Shown here piece after piece: positions 34,425 to 43,442 of a stretch of 64,000 bases of DNA. The position numbers and the translations under genes are program-made. How positions within the stretch are numbered: position 1 is the first letter of the stretch; each line of letters begins with the position of its first letter. This DNA comes from Leptotrichia hongkongensis. GTDB lineage: Bacteria; Fusobacteriota; Fusobacteriia; Fusobacteriales; Leptotrichiaceae. The notes under the pieces were generated by a model. That model was not told the DNA's origin and searched no databases. It saw nothing but the letters and a program-made list of their open reading frames with translations. The stretch is from positions 1-64,000 of the forward strand of contig NZ_JBGORW010000005.1 in assembly GCF_041538065.1 (NCBI RefSeq), read 5' to 3'.

Positions 34425-35408
34425 ATGGATTTTAGCTTGAATCTTGGTGCTTTAGATGAAGGAAAATTAGTAAAAATTGATGAAAATAAACTTTATGATG
34501 TAACTGTAGTTGGTTCTGGGCCTGCGGCTGTCTCTGCAGCAATTTATGCGGCTAGAAAAGGGCTTAATGTAGCGATGGTTGGAGTGAAAATTGGTGGACA
34601 AGTTCTTGATACAAATGAAATTGAGAATATTATCGGAACTATTTTGACAACTGGAGCTAAATTTGCAGAAACTTTGGAAAAACATTTAAAAGAGCATGAA
34701 ATTGCATTTAAAGAAGGGCATTTAGTAAAAGAGATAAAAGAAGACGGAAAAGATAAGATTTTGGTAACTGATGATGGAAAAAGTTATAAAACAAAAACAG
34801 TTATTGTAGCAACTGGAGCAAAACCTAGAAGTTTAAATATTCCTGGAGAAGCCGAATATGTTGGTAAAGGAGTGCATTACTGCTCAACTTGTGACGGACC
34901 TTTTTATAAAGGGTTAGATGTGGCTGTAATTGGTGGAGGAAATTCAGGTGTGGAAGCAGCGCTTGACTTATCTGGAATTGCAAAATCAGTTACACTAATT
35001 GAATTTATGCCAGAATTAAAGGCAGATAAAGTTTTACAGGAAAAATTAGCTGAGCAGCCAAATGTAAAAACTATTTTAAATTCTGCAACAGTTAAAGTAA
35101 ATGGAAATGAATTTGTGGAAAGCATTGTTTATAAAAGCAGAGAAACTGATGAAGAAAAAACATTGAATGTAGAAGGTATGTTTGTGGAAATTGGGTTGTC
35201 ACCAAGAAGCGAAGTTGTAAAAGACTTGGTTGAAACAAATAAAATTGGAGAAATTGTAATTAATCCTGAAAATAATTCAACTTCTGTGGCTGGAATCTTT
35301 GCTGCGGGAGATGTTACAAATATCAGACAAAAACAAATTATTATTGCAATGGGAGAAGGTGCAAAAGCTGCATTAGGAGCATTTGAGTATCTGATTACAA
35401 AATATTAA
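34425..35408 (+). CDS. AhpF-like thioredoxin-disulfide reductase
   Basis: This 327-residue FAD/NAD(P)H pyridine nucleotide-disulfide oxidoreductase has an N-terminal FAD loop VVGSGPAAVSAAIYAARKG, redox CxxC in HYCSTCDGPF (C153, C156), and a second dinucleotide loop AVIGGGNSGVEAALDLSGIAKSVTLIEF. It ends in FAAGDVTN. The HYCSTCDGP and GGNSGVEAALDLSGI segments and GGQVLDTNEIENIIG resemble the C-terminal part of AhpF more than classical TrxB, but the AhpF N-terminal thioredoxin domains are absent. A PerR-like box upstream supports a peroxide-defence role. The start at 34425 follows GGAGG by eight bases. Confidence 0.88.
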   Translation: MDFSLNLGALDEGKLVKIDENKLYDVTVVGSGPAAVSAAIYAARKGLNVAMVGVKIGGQVLDTNEIENIIGTILTTGAKFAETLEKHLKEHEIAFKEGHLVKEIKEDGKDKILVTDDGKSYKTKTVIVATGAKPRSLNIPGEAEYVGKGVHYCSTCDGPFYKGLDVAVIGGGNSGVEAALDLSGIAKSVTLIEFMPELKADKVLQEKLAEQPNVKTILNSATVKVNGNEFVESIVYKSRETDEEKTLNVEGMFVEIGLSPRSEVVKDLVETNKIGEIVINPENNSTSVAGIFAAGDVTNIRQKQIIIAMGEGAKAALGAFEYLITKY

Positions 35409-35430
35409 TTATTAAAAAATAGGAAAAATG

Positions 35431-35477
35431 AACTGCATCTAAAATCTTGAACACAAGATAAGAGGTGCGGTTTTTTT
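35431..35477 (+). terminator. terminator after the reductase
   Basis: AACTGCATCT pairs with AGGTGCGGTT around a nested ATCTTG/CAAGAT hairpin, followed by a T run. Confidence 0.8.
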
Positions 35478-35582
35478 ATGAAAAAATTTAAAAAAGAAGA
35501 TTAATGAAATTACTTATTTTCATAAAAAAATACTCCAATTAATTAAAATTAGAGTACTTATAATGATAAGAAAATTCATATT

Positions 35583-36113
35583 TTAATTAGCAATTCCAAA
35601 AGTAATTATTTTAAAAAATTCTTCATTTTCATCACTAATTACCCAGTCTTTACCATTTTTTACATATTTTACATCTAGTGTTTTTTCTAAATATTTTAAA
35701 TCTTTGCTGTTAAATTTCTCGTTAAAGAATTCTTTTCCAACTTGCATAATTTCTTTTTGTAAATCTTCGTTATTTTGGGGCATGGATTTAGACATTCTTT
35801 CAGAGAGCCTAGTTTGAAGTTCACCTATATATGAAGATAAATTGGGAGCTTTTACAGTGACATTTATTGTAGCGGTGTTTCCTTTTGACTCGACTTTATT
35901 AACTTTGTAAGTTATTTTTTTCATTCCTTCACCGTATACTTTGCTAAAATTTTCTAAAATAGTACTAACATTTCCTTCAGATTTGCCAAATTTTGACATA
36001 TCTCCTGATTGGATTATTTTCATTTTTTCCTCAAAAGCTTTTTGTGCAGGATGAGTTCCACAGCTTACTACAAATAAAAGCATGCTTAGTAAAATTAAAA
36101 TTTTTGCCTTCAT
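35583..36113 (-). CDS. secreted lipoprotein of unknown function
   Basis: This 176-residue protein has a lipobox (LFVVSCGTH) and a helical start (HPAQKAFEEKMKIIQSGDMSKF). A mixed domain follows, with YKVNKVESKGNTATINVTV and a closing YVKNGKDWVISDENEEFF. The layout is that of small NTF2/DUF4878-like exported domains and resembles the protein at 22077-22661, suggesting paralogues. Start at 36113 uses GGAG seven bases upstream. Downstream of mgtE on the same strand, so cotranscription is possible. Confidence 0.75.
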   Translation of the reverse strand: MKAKILILLSMLLFVVSCGTHPAQKAFEEKMKIIQSGDMSKFGKSEGNVSTILENFSKVYGEGMKKITYKVNKVESKGNTATINVTVKAPNLSSYIGELQTRLSERMSKSMPQNNEDLQKEIMQVGKEFFNEKFNSKDLKYLEKTLDVKYVKNGKDWVISDENEEFFKIITFGIAN

Positions 36114-36188
36114 AAATTTCTCCTTCAATTTTTTCTACATTGTACTATGTTTATATAATTTTATAGACAGTATTTGATTAGATTTATA

Positions 36189-37535
36189 TTATTGAAGGTT
36201 TTTTAGAAGCATTGTTGCAAATTTAAAGTAGATAATAAGTGTTACAGCATCTGAAATAGTAGTTATTAAAGGAGTTGCCATAACAGCTGGATCTGCTTTT
36301 AAAATTTTTGCTCCAAGTGGAAGCAATGCTCCTACTATTTTTGAGATTATTATTGTAAATACAAGAGTTATTGAAACAATAAAGGCGATTGTCGGATTTA
36401 TTTTTTCTAAAGTAATTAGTCTTACAAAATTTAGAACTGATAGGACTATAGAAACCATAATACCTATTGAAAATTCTTTTCTAAGTACTTTGAATGCATC
36501 TTTTGGAGAAATTTCCCCTAGTGCTAGTGAACGGATTACAACAGTTGAAGATTGTGATCCAACATTTCCTCCACTTGACATTAACATTGGAATAAATGCT
36601 GTCAAAATAATTGATTTTGCAAGTACTTTTTCATATCCCTGTATTATATTTCCTGAAATTGTGTCAGAAATCATAAGGACTGCAAGCCATCCAATTCTTT
36701 GTCTTGCCATTGTAAAAACGCTTGTTTTTAAGTAGGAATCATCAGTAGAAGAAGTAATCCCCGCCATTTTATGAAAATCTTCAGTAACTTCCTGATCGAC
36801 AACATCCATTACGTCATCTACTGTGATAATTCCTAAAATTCTGCCTTCATGATCTACAACGGGCATAACGATAAAATCATATTTTTTGAACAAATCTGCA
36901 ACAACTTCCTGATCGTCATCTGTATGAACACTTACAAATTTTTTGTTCATAATATCTTCAATTACTGTATTATCTTTTTTTGCAATTAATTCTTTGAGTG
37001 AAAGTACTCCCTCGAGTTTTCCATTTTCACTTGTAACATAGCATGTATATATATTTTCTTTATCTTTTCCTGTTTTTCTTAATAATTCAATTGCTTCTGA
37101 AACAGTCATATTTTTTTGAAAATCGACATATTCAGTTGTCATAATGCTTCCTGCTGAATTTTCAGGATACTTTAATAGTTGATTTATTAAATGTCTGTCT
37201 TTTTTATCAGTATTTTTCAATATTTTCTTTACAACATTAGACGGCATTTCTTCAATAATGTCAACAATATCATCAAAGTATAGTTCGTCAAAGATTTCAC
37301 GTGTTTCAATATCAGTCGATGCATGAATAATCATTTCTTGACGTTCTGAATCCAAATATGGAAATACATCTGCCGCTTTATCTTTTTTTAACAGTCGAAA
37401 AATCATTATCACAAGTTCAGGCGATTTGAACTGGTTTAATATATCAGAAATTTCAACTGTATTTAATTCATTTAATTGTTTTTTTATTTCGAAGTATTTT
37501 TTTTCTTTTAAAAGAGCTTCAATTATTTCTTTCAT
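36189..37535 (-). CDS. mgtE: magnesium transporter MgtE, downstream copy
   Basis: MgtE is a homodimeric Mg2+-gated channel. The 448-residue protein has the N domain (MgtE_N repeats, residues 10-130, including DELYFDDIVDIIEEMPSNVVKKIL and NSAGSIMTTEYVDF), two CBS domains (about 135-255), a linker helix and five transmembrane segments. FIPMLMSSGGNVGSQSSTVVIRSLALGEI carries the pore-lining SGGNxGxQ-like motif. It is 46 bases from the upstream mgtE paralogue, with which it shares an operon and leader. Confidence 0.95.
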   Translation of the reverse strand: MKEIIEALLKEKKYFEIKKQLNELNTVEISDILNQFKSPELVIMIFRLLKKDKAADVFPYLDSERQEMIIHASTDIETREIFDELYFDDIVDIIEEMPSNVVKKILKNTDKKDRHLINQLLKYPENSAGSIMTTEYVDFQKNMTVSEAIELLRKTGKDKENIYTCYVTSENGKLEGVLSLKELIAKKDNTVIEDIMNKKFVSVHTDDDQEVVADLFKKYDFIVMPVVDHEGRILGIITVDDVMDVVDQEVTEDFHKMAGITSSTDDSYLKTSVFTMARQRIGWLAVLMISDTISGNIIQGYEKVLAKSIILTAFIPMLMSSGGNVGSQSSTVVIRSLALGEISPKDAFKVLRKEFSIGIMVSIVLSVLNFVRLITLEKINPTIAFIVSITLVFTIIISKIVGALLPLGAKILKADPAVMATPLITTISDAVTLIIYFKFATMLLKNLQ

Positions 37536-37581
37536 TTTTCCTCCTTACTTTCCTATTTTTTTATTTATAGATACTTAATAT

Positions 37582-38928
37582 TTATTTTATGATGTTGCTC
37601 AAAAATATAGTTGCAAATCTAAAATAGATAGTAAGAGTTAAGGCATCAAGTATTGTAGTTATTAATGGACCTGCCATTATTGCTGGATCCATTTTAAATG
37701 TCTTTGCAATGATGGGCAAGAAAGCACCTATTATTTTTGAAATTATAACTACAAAGACAAGAGTTACCGAAACTGTTATGGCAACATTCAAAGGGGTTTT
37801 TGTCAAAGATATAATCCTTAGAAAATTAATTGCTGCCAGAACAATGGCGACTATAAATGAAATAAGAAACTCTTTTCTTAGTATTTTAAAAGTATCTTTT
37901 ATATTGACCTCTCCTAATGCTAAGGCACGGACTACAATGGTTGAAGATTGTGCTCCTGCATTTCCTCCAGTATCCATAAGCATTGGGATAAATGAGGAAA
38001 GTATAACTACAGACTGCAGTACATCCTCGTAACTTTTTATAATTCTTCCTGTAAATGTGGCAGAAATCATAAGCACAATAAGCCAGCTGATTCTCTGTCT
38101 TGCCATAGTAAAGGCGCTTGTCTTAAGGTAAGACTCCTCAACTGGTGAAATTCCGGCCATTTTATGAAAATCTTCTGTTGCTTCCTGTTCCACAACGTCC
38201 ATTATGTCATCAATTGTAATTATCCCAAGAAGCCTATTTTCATCATCTGTAACTGGAAGAACAATAAGATTATATTTTTTTATTATTTCAGCAACTTTTT
38301 CCTGATCGTCGTTTGCGTGTACACTTATTACATTTTTATTCATAATACTTTGGATGGGAACGTCATCTTCGCTTGTAATAAGTTCTTTTAAGGAAATTAC
38401 CCCTTCCAGTTTTCTAACTTCATCAATTACATAACAAGTATAAACATTTTCCATATCTTCAACAGTATTTCTGATTTTTGAAATTGCTTGAGATACAGTC
38501 ATATCCTTTTTTAAATCCATGTATTCAGTTGTCATAATACTTCCAGCTGAATTATCAGGATATTTTAGTAATTGGTTTATCAAATGTCTATCTTTCGCAT
38601 CGGTATTTTTCAAAATCTTTTTTACTACATTTGATGGCATTTCTTCAATAATATCAACAATATCATCAAAATAAAGTTCATCAAATATATTTTTTGTTTC
38701 GACATCAGTCATAGTGTTAATAATCATTTCTTGATGCTCTGTATCCAAATATGAAAACACATCCGCTGCCCTGTTTTTGGAAAGTAGCCTAAAAATCATT
38801 ATTAATTCAGAAGATTCAAACTGATTTAACAGTTCTGAAACTTCAACAATATTTAATTCATTCAAATATTTTCTAATTTCAAAATATTTTTTTTCATTTA
38901 TAAGTGTTTGAATAGTGTTGTTTTCCAT
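37582..38928 (-). CDS. mgtE: magnesium transporter MgtE, upstream copy
   Basis: A second 448-residue MgtE, clearly a tandem duplicate: DELYFDDIVDIIEEMPSNVVKKILKNTDAKDRHLINQLLKYPDNSAGSIMTTEYMD is almost identical to the neighbour, while transmembrane loops differ (here MDTGGNAGAQSSTIVVRALALGE instead of MSSGGNVGSQ). Two CBS domains lie between. The start at 38928 has AAGGAG six bases upstream. The leader of about 215 nt contains a short ORF described separately. Divergence suggests different affinity or gating rather than simple dosage, but that is inference. Confidence 0.95.
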   Translation of the reverse strand: MENNTIQTLINEKKYFEIRKYLNELNIVEVSELLNQFESSELIMIFRLLSKNRAADVFSYLDTEHQEMIINTMTDVETKNIFDELYFDDIVDIIEEMPSNVVKKILKNTDAKDRHLINQLLKYPDNSAGSIMTTEYMDLKKDMTVSQAISKIRNTVEDMENVYTCYVIDEVRKLEGVISLKELITSEDDVPIQSIMNKNVISVHANDDQEKVAEIIKKYNLIVLPVTDDENRLLGIITIDDIMDVVEQEATEDFHKMAGISPVEESYLKTSAFTMARQRISWLIVLMISATFTGRIIKSYEDVLQSVVILSSFIPMLMDTGGNAGAQSSTIVVRALALGEVNIKDTFKILRKEFLISFIVAIVLAAINFLRIISLTKTPLNVAITVSVTLVFVVIISKIIGAFLPIIAKTFKMDPAIMAGPLITTILDALTLTIYFRFATIFLSNIIK

Positions 38929-39179
38929 CGTTATCTCCTTTCTTTTTTGCAATTTGTTAAAGTTTTTTACTTCTTATGCAAATTAAAAATTAGGAGAATA
39001 ACAACACGAAGAGATTCCCTTTATTTGCATAGATTAGTAAATTTTAGATTATTCAGTTTCTCTTCCGGGACTTCTTCGTTCAAAACATTCACCTCCATAA
39101 AATATAAAATCAGCATAAATTTCTAAAAAAATGAACTTTATGCCCATAAAATTTTATCAGACAAACCAATGATTGTCAA
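38929..39179 (-). promoter_or_regulatory. promoter and long 5' leader of the mgtE pair
   Basis: On the minus strand TTGACA (+ coordinates 39174-39179), exactly 17 bases, and TAAAAT (39151-39156) form a near-perfect promoter. The start site is near 39144. The leader of about 215 nt opens with a hairpin (GCATAAA/TTTATGC, 39113-39143), contains a short ORF, and can then form ATGCAAAT/ATTTGCAT, which pairs the last codons of the ORF with sequence near 38977. I see no M-box riboswitch signature. Confidence 0.6.
39021..39083 (-). CDS. candidate leader peptide before mgtE
   Basis: The minus-strand ORF from TTG at 39083, with GGAGGTG six bases upstream, encodes 20 residues beginning MNEEVPEEKL and ending TNLCK. 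An in-frame ATG at 39098 adds MEVNV but has no ribosome site. The acidic Glu/Pro-rich N-terminus recalls MgtL of enteric bacteria, whose Glu-Pro-Asp-Pro start destabilises translating ribosomes in low Mg2+ and switches on the downstream mgtA. That parallel is my inference; the peptide itself has no family I recognise. Confidence 0.5.
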   Translation of the reverse strand: MNEEVPEEKLNNLKFTNLCK

Positions 39180-39268
39180 TAAATTTCTAAGAAATTTCTT
39201 TTAATAAAAAAAGGGACTCAATTTAAGAGTTTCCCTTTAATCATAATTATTTATGCAGATAATAAAAA

Positions 39269-39772
39269 TCAGTCTTTTACGTATATTTTTTTTACCCTTC
39301 CTGTATAAACTATATGAGGCTCTTCTTTTGTGTATAGTTTTTCAGGTATGCTCTTATCTATGAAGTTTTCAGGTTTTATATCATCTATATATAATTTTTC
39401 GGCTACAATAACTAATTTTGCTTCTTCAAATGCAGGCACACCATCTAAAAATATTGGATTAAATCCAACTTCTGCAATTTTATCTACATCTCTTCCTGAT
39501 TTCAGTCCAAGTACATGAAGTTCCTTTTTATAACCACTAAAAAAACTTAAAGAAAAACAATTTTGCTCATCTACAAATTTTTTAGTATATCTTGTAGGTC
39601 TTATATAAACTGAAATAACAGGGCCTCGCCAAAGATAGCCCATCATTCCCCACGTGACAGTCATCGTATTTATCCCATTCTCATCTCCCGCCGTAACAAG
39701 GCTCCAGTCCTTACCTGTACTTGTAAAAGGATTTAAATCAAAATCCTGAATTTTAATCTCATGAAATCCCAT
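39269..39772 (-). CDS. flavin reductase-like domain protein
   Basis: This 167-residue flavin-binding protein has the split-barrel fold of the flavin reductase family: FNPFTSTGKDWSLVTAGDENGINTMTVTWGMMGYLW, then GPVISVYIRPTRYTKKFV and CFSLSFF. It probably binds FMN and reduces flavins or another acceptor using NAD(P)H. The ATG at 39772 has GGAGGTG upstream. It has no operon partner; it is divergent from the TonB receptor across 180 bases. Confidence 0.85.
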   Translation of the reverse strand: MGFHEIKIQDFDLNPFTSTGKDWSLVTAGDENGINTMTVTWGMMGYLWRGPVISVYIRPTRYTKKFVDEQNCFSLSFFSGYKKELHVLGLKSGRDVDKIAEVGFNPIFLDGVPAFEEAKLVIVAEKLYIDDIKPENFIDKSIPEKLYTKEEPHIVYTGRVKKIYVKD

Positions 39773-39846
39773 TTCTAACACCTCCGAAATCTTTTATTAG
39801 AGTTTCAAGTATTTTTATTATAACATATTTTTTGAAAAAGTAAATA

Positions 39847-39878
39847 TTGACATAAATAATATTTTATAGTAAAATATT
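39847..39878 (+). promoter_or_regulatory. receptor promoter with 21-bp palindrome
   Basis: TTGACA (39847-39852), 17 bases, TAAAAT (39870-39875). AATATTTTA-TAG-TAAAATATT (39858-39878) is a perfect 9-3-9 inverted repeat covering the -10, suitable for a repressor such as a Fur-family iron regulator. Confidence 0.6.
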
Positions 39879-39953
39879 TTTATTATCAAAGTATTTTTGG
39901 AGAAAAATTAACGGAAATTAAAGAATTTAATACACAGGAATGAGGAGGAAAAT

Positions 39954-41945
39954 ATGTTAAAAAAATTAGCAATTTTAAGTTTTATTGTAGTTGGAATGAT
40001 GGCATTTGGAGATGATAATGACACATTTAATGTAAAATTGGAAGAATCAGTAGTAACAGCCACAGGATTTGATGATGTGCAAAGCAATCAAATTAAGAAT
40101 ACTACAATTGTAACGGCTCAGGATATACACAATAAAGGATATAACACTATAGAAGAGATATTGAAACGTACACCAGGTATAAATTTTGTTAATAATGGAT
40201 TTGGATATATTGTGGATGTAAGAGGACAAGGAGTTCAGGGAGCTGCTAAAAATGTAAAAGTTCTTGTGGATGGGTCTCCTTTAAACATACTTGATATGTC
40301 GCATGCAATTTTACCTCTAAATTCAATTTCAGTTGAAGATATTGAAAAAATAGAAATTATTAACGGTGGAGGGACTGTACTTTACGGTGGAGGAACTGCT
40401 GGTGGAGTAATTAACGTAATTACAAAGAAAACGCAAGAAGAGCCTGTAAAAAATAAGGTTTACTATCAAAATAGTTCATTTGACACAAATAAATTAGGTT
40501 TTGGAACAAGCATAAAATTTGCAGATAATTTCTTGTTAGATTTGGGATATGAAAATATTAATGGAAATGGGTATAGACAAGGTGATAAGAGAGATGGCGA
40601 AAATCTAAGAGGTGGATTTACATATAACATCAGTGATAATCAGACATTAAGATTTAAAGCCACAAAATACAAGGAAGAATCAAAAGAATCCGACGGTATA
40701 ACTAAAGCACAGTTAAATAATGATAGAAAACAGGCAGGAACAACTTTGACAGAATCTGATTTGGATAGAACAGAATACAGCCTAAATTATGAAATCAAGC
40801 CTACTGATAATTTAACTTTCTCGTTGTTAGGATACAATCAGAAAACAATTAGAGATTATGATCAGGAAGCTCCAGCTGGAAGAATGACTCATAAGACTGA
40901 TGGACAGTTTAAAGATAGAAAAACTGGAGTTGACTTAAAAGGTAAATATAACTATGGTTCAGGAAATGTAATCTTTGGATACGAATATATAAAAAATAAT
41001 TCAAACAGAAGTTCTTATGGTGCAATGTATATGAGAAACAGAAGATTATTCCCAACATCTACTATAGACATTGATTTGCAAAAAAATACTCATTCAGTAT
41101 TTGTTCAAGGAAGACACTCTCTTACAGATAAGCTTGAGGGAACTTTAGGTTATAGATATGAACATGCTGATTATGATATTCACAGAACAGATGGAAGAAA
41201 TGTTATAAATAAAAACACTAAAAAGAGTAACAATGCTTATGAAACAGGATTAAACTTTAAATATTCTGATACGGGAAATGTTTATGCAAAATATGAAAGA
41301 GGATACAGATCTCCAAGTCCAACAGAAATGGTTGATAAATCAATTACAAGAGGATATGTGCTAAACAATCTGAAGTCTGAAAAATACGATACTTATGAAA
41401 TTGGTATAAAAGATATGATTGGACCTTCATTTGTAAGTTTGACAGGATTCTATACTAAGAAAAATGACGAAATTTTAATTGATATGCCAAGCGGACATGG
41501 ATTAAACTGGACATATAAAAACTTGCAAAAAACAGAAAGAAAAGGTTTAGAACTATTTGCAGAGCAATATTTTGGGACATTTAGAATAAATGAATCAGTT
41601 TCTTATGTAGATGCAAAAATTAGCAAAGGTGCAGATAAAAACAAAAAAATACCTTATGTATCGAAAACAAAAGCAACTTTAGGAGCTAATTATGAAGTGT
41701 TGACAGGATTAAATCTGACAGCCGATCTTAATTACTTCTCAAATTCCGTAGATGGAAACTATGAAAAAATAAAAGGTTATTCTACAACAGATTTAGGAAT
41801 AAGTTATGCTCATAAAACAGGTTTAGGAGTACAAGCAGGAGTTAAAAACGTATTTGATAAAAAATATTACAGATATAAAAATGGAGATTCATATATCCCA
41901 GAAGCTGAAAGAACATATTATGTTGGTGTAAGTTACAACTTCTAA
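39954..41945 (+). CDS. TonB-dependent outer-membrane receptor, probably haem/iron
   Basis: This 663-residue receptor has a signal peptide (residues 1-18), a TonB-box-like segment (EESVVTATG), the plug domain (KNTTIVTAQDIHNKGYNTIEEILKRTPGINF through GGGTVLYGGGTAGGVINVITK), then a 22-strand barrel. The C-terminus ends GVQAGVKNVFDKKYYRYK...YYVGVSYNF with a terminal aromatic. The following hmu genes make haem the likely ligand; cobalamin or siderophore remain possible. Separated from them by a terminator and a repeat. Confidence 0.9.
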   Translation: MLKKLAILSFIVVGMMAFGDDNDTFNVKLEESVVTATGFDDVQSNQIKNTTIVTAQDIHNKGYNTIEEILKRTPGINFVNNGFGYIVDVRGQGVQGAAKNVKVLVDGSPLNILDMSHAILPLNSISVEDIEKIEIINGGGTVLYGGGTAGGVINVITKKTQEEPVKNKVYYQNSSFDTNKLGFGTSIKFADNFLLDLGYENINGNGYRQGDKRDGENLRGGFTYNISDNQTLRFKATKYKEESKESDGITKAQLNNDRKQAGTTLTESDLDRTEYSLNYEIKPTDNLTFSLLGYNQKTIRDYDQEAPAGRMTHKTDGQFKDRKTGVDLKGKYNYGSGNVIFGYEYIKNNSNRSSYGAMYMRNRRLFPTSTIDIDLQKNTHSVFVQGRHSLTDKLEGTLGYRYEHADYDIHRTDGRNVINKNTKKSNNAYETGLNFKYSDTGNVYAKYERGYRSPSPTEMVDKSITRGYVLNNLKSEKYDTYEIGIKDMIGPSFVSLTGFYTKKNDEILIDMPSGHGLNWTYKNLQKTERKGLELFAEQYFGTFRINESVSYVDAKISKGADKNKKIPYVSKTKATLGANYEVLTGLNLTADLNYFSNSVDGNYEKIKGYSTTDLGISYAHKTGLGVQAGVKNVFDKKYYRYKNGDSYIPEAERTYYVGVSYNF

Positions 41946-41970
41946 AAATAATTTTAAATATGGAAAGTGG

Positions 41971-42010
41971 CAGTCAAGCAATTGTTATAAAGTTGTTTGG
42001 CTGTATTTTA
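41971..42010 (+). terminator. terminator after the receptor gene
   Basis: An 11-bp stem (CAGTCAAGCAA with TTGTTTGGCTG, two G-U pairs), 11-nt loop, then TATTTTAT. Confidence 0.7.
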
Positions 42011-42059
42011 TAAACAAATAAAATTGTTAATTTTTATAAGGTACAGTTGTTAATAAGTA

Positions 42060-42271
42060 TTTTTTTGAAATATTCCCAAATTTTATTTTGGAAAGTAGTC
42101 TAAACATTTATTGTTTGGATAAACCTGAATTATTACGAAAACGAAACTCGCTGATGCTCGCTTTCGCAAATAAAGATTAGAACAACTCTATAAAATATAT
42201 TTGCTATGAAGGTTCTGGCGAAAGAAACACATAAATGTGTTTAGTCGTTTTCATTTCAAAAAAATCACGAC
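42060..42271 (+). repeat. 212-bp dispersed repeat, copy 2
   Basis: Ungapped partner of 6450-6661 (198 of 212 identical by hand count, in inverted orientation). Confidence 0.9.
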
Positions 42272-42412
42272 GATTTTAGTTTAATTACAACAGTTATTTT
42301 AATAAAAAATCCTTAAGCAAGATTGTAAAAAAATGGAATTAATAGTCTTAAATAAAAAAAGATTAATATAAATTAAGAAAAAATATTAATAAATGTAGAT
42401 AAGGAATAAAAG

Positions 42413-43441
42413 ATGAAAATTGAAAGTAGAAAAGTAAAATATAAAAAGTGTGACAGTAATATGTGGAAAATGTATTCTGGAATAACAATTTTTATAATTA
42501 TAGTGGCATTTTTGTCTTTGAAAATAGGAACTGTGAATATTTCGGCAAAAGATATATTTAGAAGTTTTTTAGGCGAGAAAATGAGGGATGAATCGATGAA
42601 ATCAATAATAATTGATGTGAGGTTGCCGAGAATTATTATGGCAGTGCTGATTGGGATGTTGCTGGCTAGTTCGGGGACGGTTGTGCAGTCGGTTTTTCAG
42701 AATCCGTTGGCAGATCCTTATATAATTGGTATTTCGGCTAGTGCTACGCTCGGAGCTGTTATTGCGTATGTCCTTAATTTTCCTGATGTTATGTATGGAA
42801 TTTTTGGATTTATTGTATCGGTTATCGTGGCGTTGATAATTTTTAGGATTTCGAGAAGCAGGACTAGGACCGATGTGGCTGTGCTTCTAATAGTTGGGAT
42901 TGCGATTTCGTCTTTTTTAGGGGCATTTACGTCGTTCAGTATGTATCTGATTGGGCAGGATTCCTTTAGAATAGTAACGTGGATGATGGGATATATGGGA
43001 AGTGCCTCTTGGCTGAAAATCGGAGTTCTTATGATACCTCTTGTAGTTTCTGTTGTTTATTTTTATTTGAAAAGATATGAAATGGATTTGTTGATGAGTG
43101 GGGATGAAGAGGCACATTCGCTTGGAGTGAATGTGGATAGGCTGAAAAGGAATTTATTGATTGTTTCGGCACTGATTGTCGGTTTTTCTGTGGCATTTAC
43201 TGGAATGATAGGATTTGTTGGGCTTATTGCGCCGCATACGGTAAGGCTCGTGCTAAAAAGTGGAAGCAATACTAGGCTACTGCCTTTAGCAACATTGGGT
43301 GGAGGGCTGTTTTTGCTAATTTGTGATACGATTGGACGAACAATTTTGGCACCGACGGAAATTCCGATAGGAGTGGTAACTTCATTTTCTGGAGCACCAT
43401 TTTTTCTATATTTGGCGATAAGAAGGAAAAAAGGTGGATAG
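42413..43441 (+). CDS. hmuU: haem/iron ABC transporter permease (FecCD family)
   Basis: This 342-residue BtuC/FecCD-family permease has about ten transmembrane helices. Signatures include RLPRIIMAVLIGMLLASSGTVVQSVFQNPLADPYIIGIS (permease coupling loop region) and a final GMIGFVGLIAPHTVRLVLKSG. It imports haem or a similar iron chelate across the inner membrane with the ATPase and binding protein that follow. The symbol is by context (haem degradation genes downstream). Confidence 0.88.
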   Translation: MKIESRKVKYKKCDSNMWKMYSGITIFIIIVAFLSLKIGTVNISAKDIFRSFLGEKMRDESMKSIIIDVRLPRIIMAVLIGMLLASSGTVVQSVFQNPLADPYIIGISASATLGAVIAYVLNFPDVMYGIFGFIVSVIVALIIFRISRSRTRTDVAVLLIVGIAISSFLGAFTSFSMYLIGQDSFRIVTWMMGYMGSASWLKIGVLMIPLVVSVVYFYLKRYEMDLLMSGDEEAHSLGVNVDRLKRNLLIVSALIVGFSVAFTGMIGFVGLIAPHTVRLVLKSGSNTRLLPLATLGGGLFLLICDTIGRTILAPTEIPIGVVTSFSGAPFFLYLAIRRKKGG

Positions 43442-43442
43442 G

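Larger units (their letters stand above)
41946..42412. other. gap with terminator and repeat
   Basis: Contains the receptor terminator, the 212-bp repeat copy 2 and an AT-rich promoter region for the ABC transporter. No gene visible. Confidence 0.7.

Noticed and set aside
39021..39098. ATG-started 25-codon version of the mgtE leader ORF
   Set aside because: The ATG at 39098 has no ribosome site, whereas the TTG at 39083 has GGAGGTG at good spacing; the shorter form is reported instead.
38908..39126. 72-codon plus-strand ORF over the mgtE leader
   Set aside because: It lies antisense to the leader and the mgtE start and has no ribosome site.
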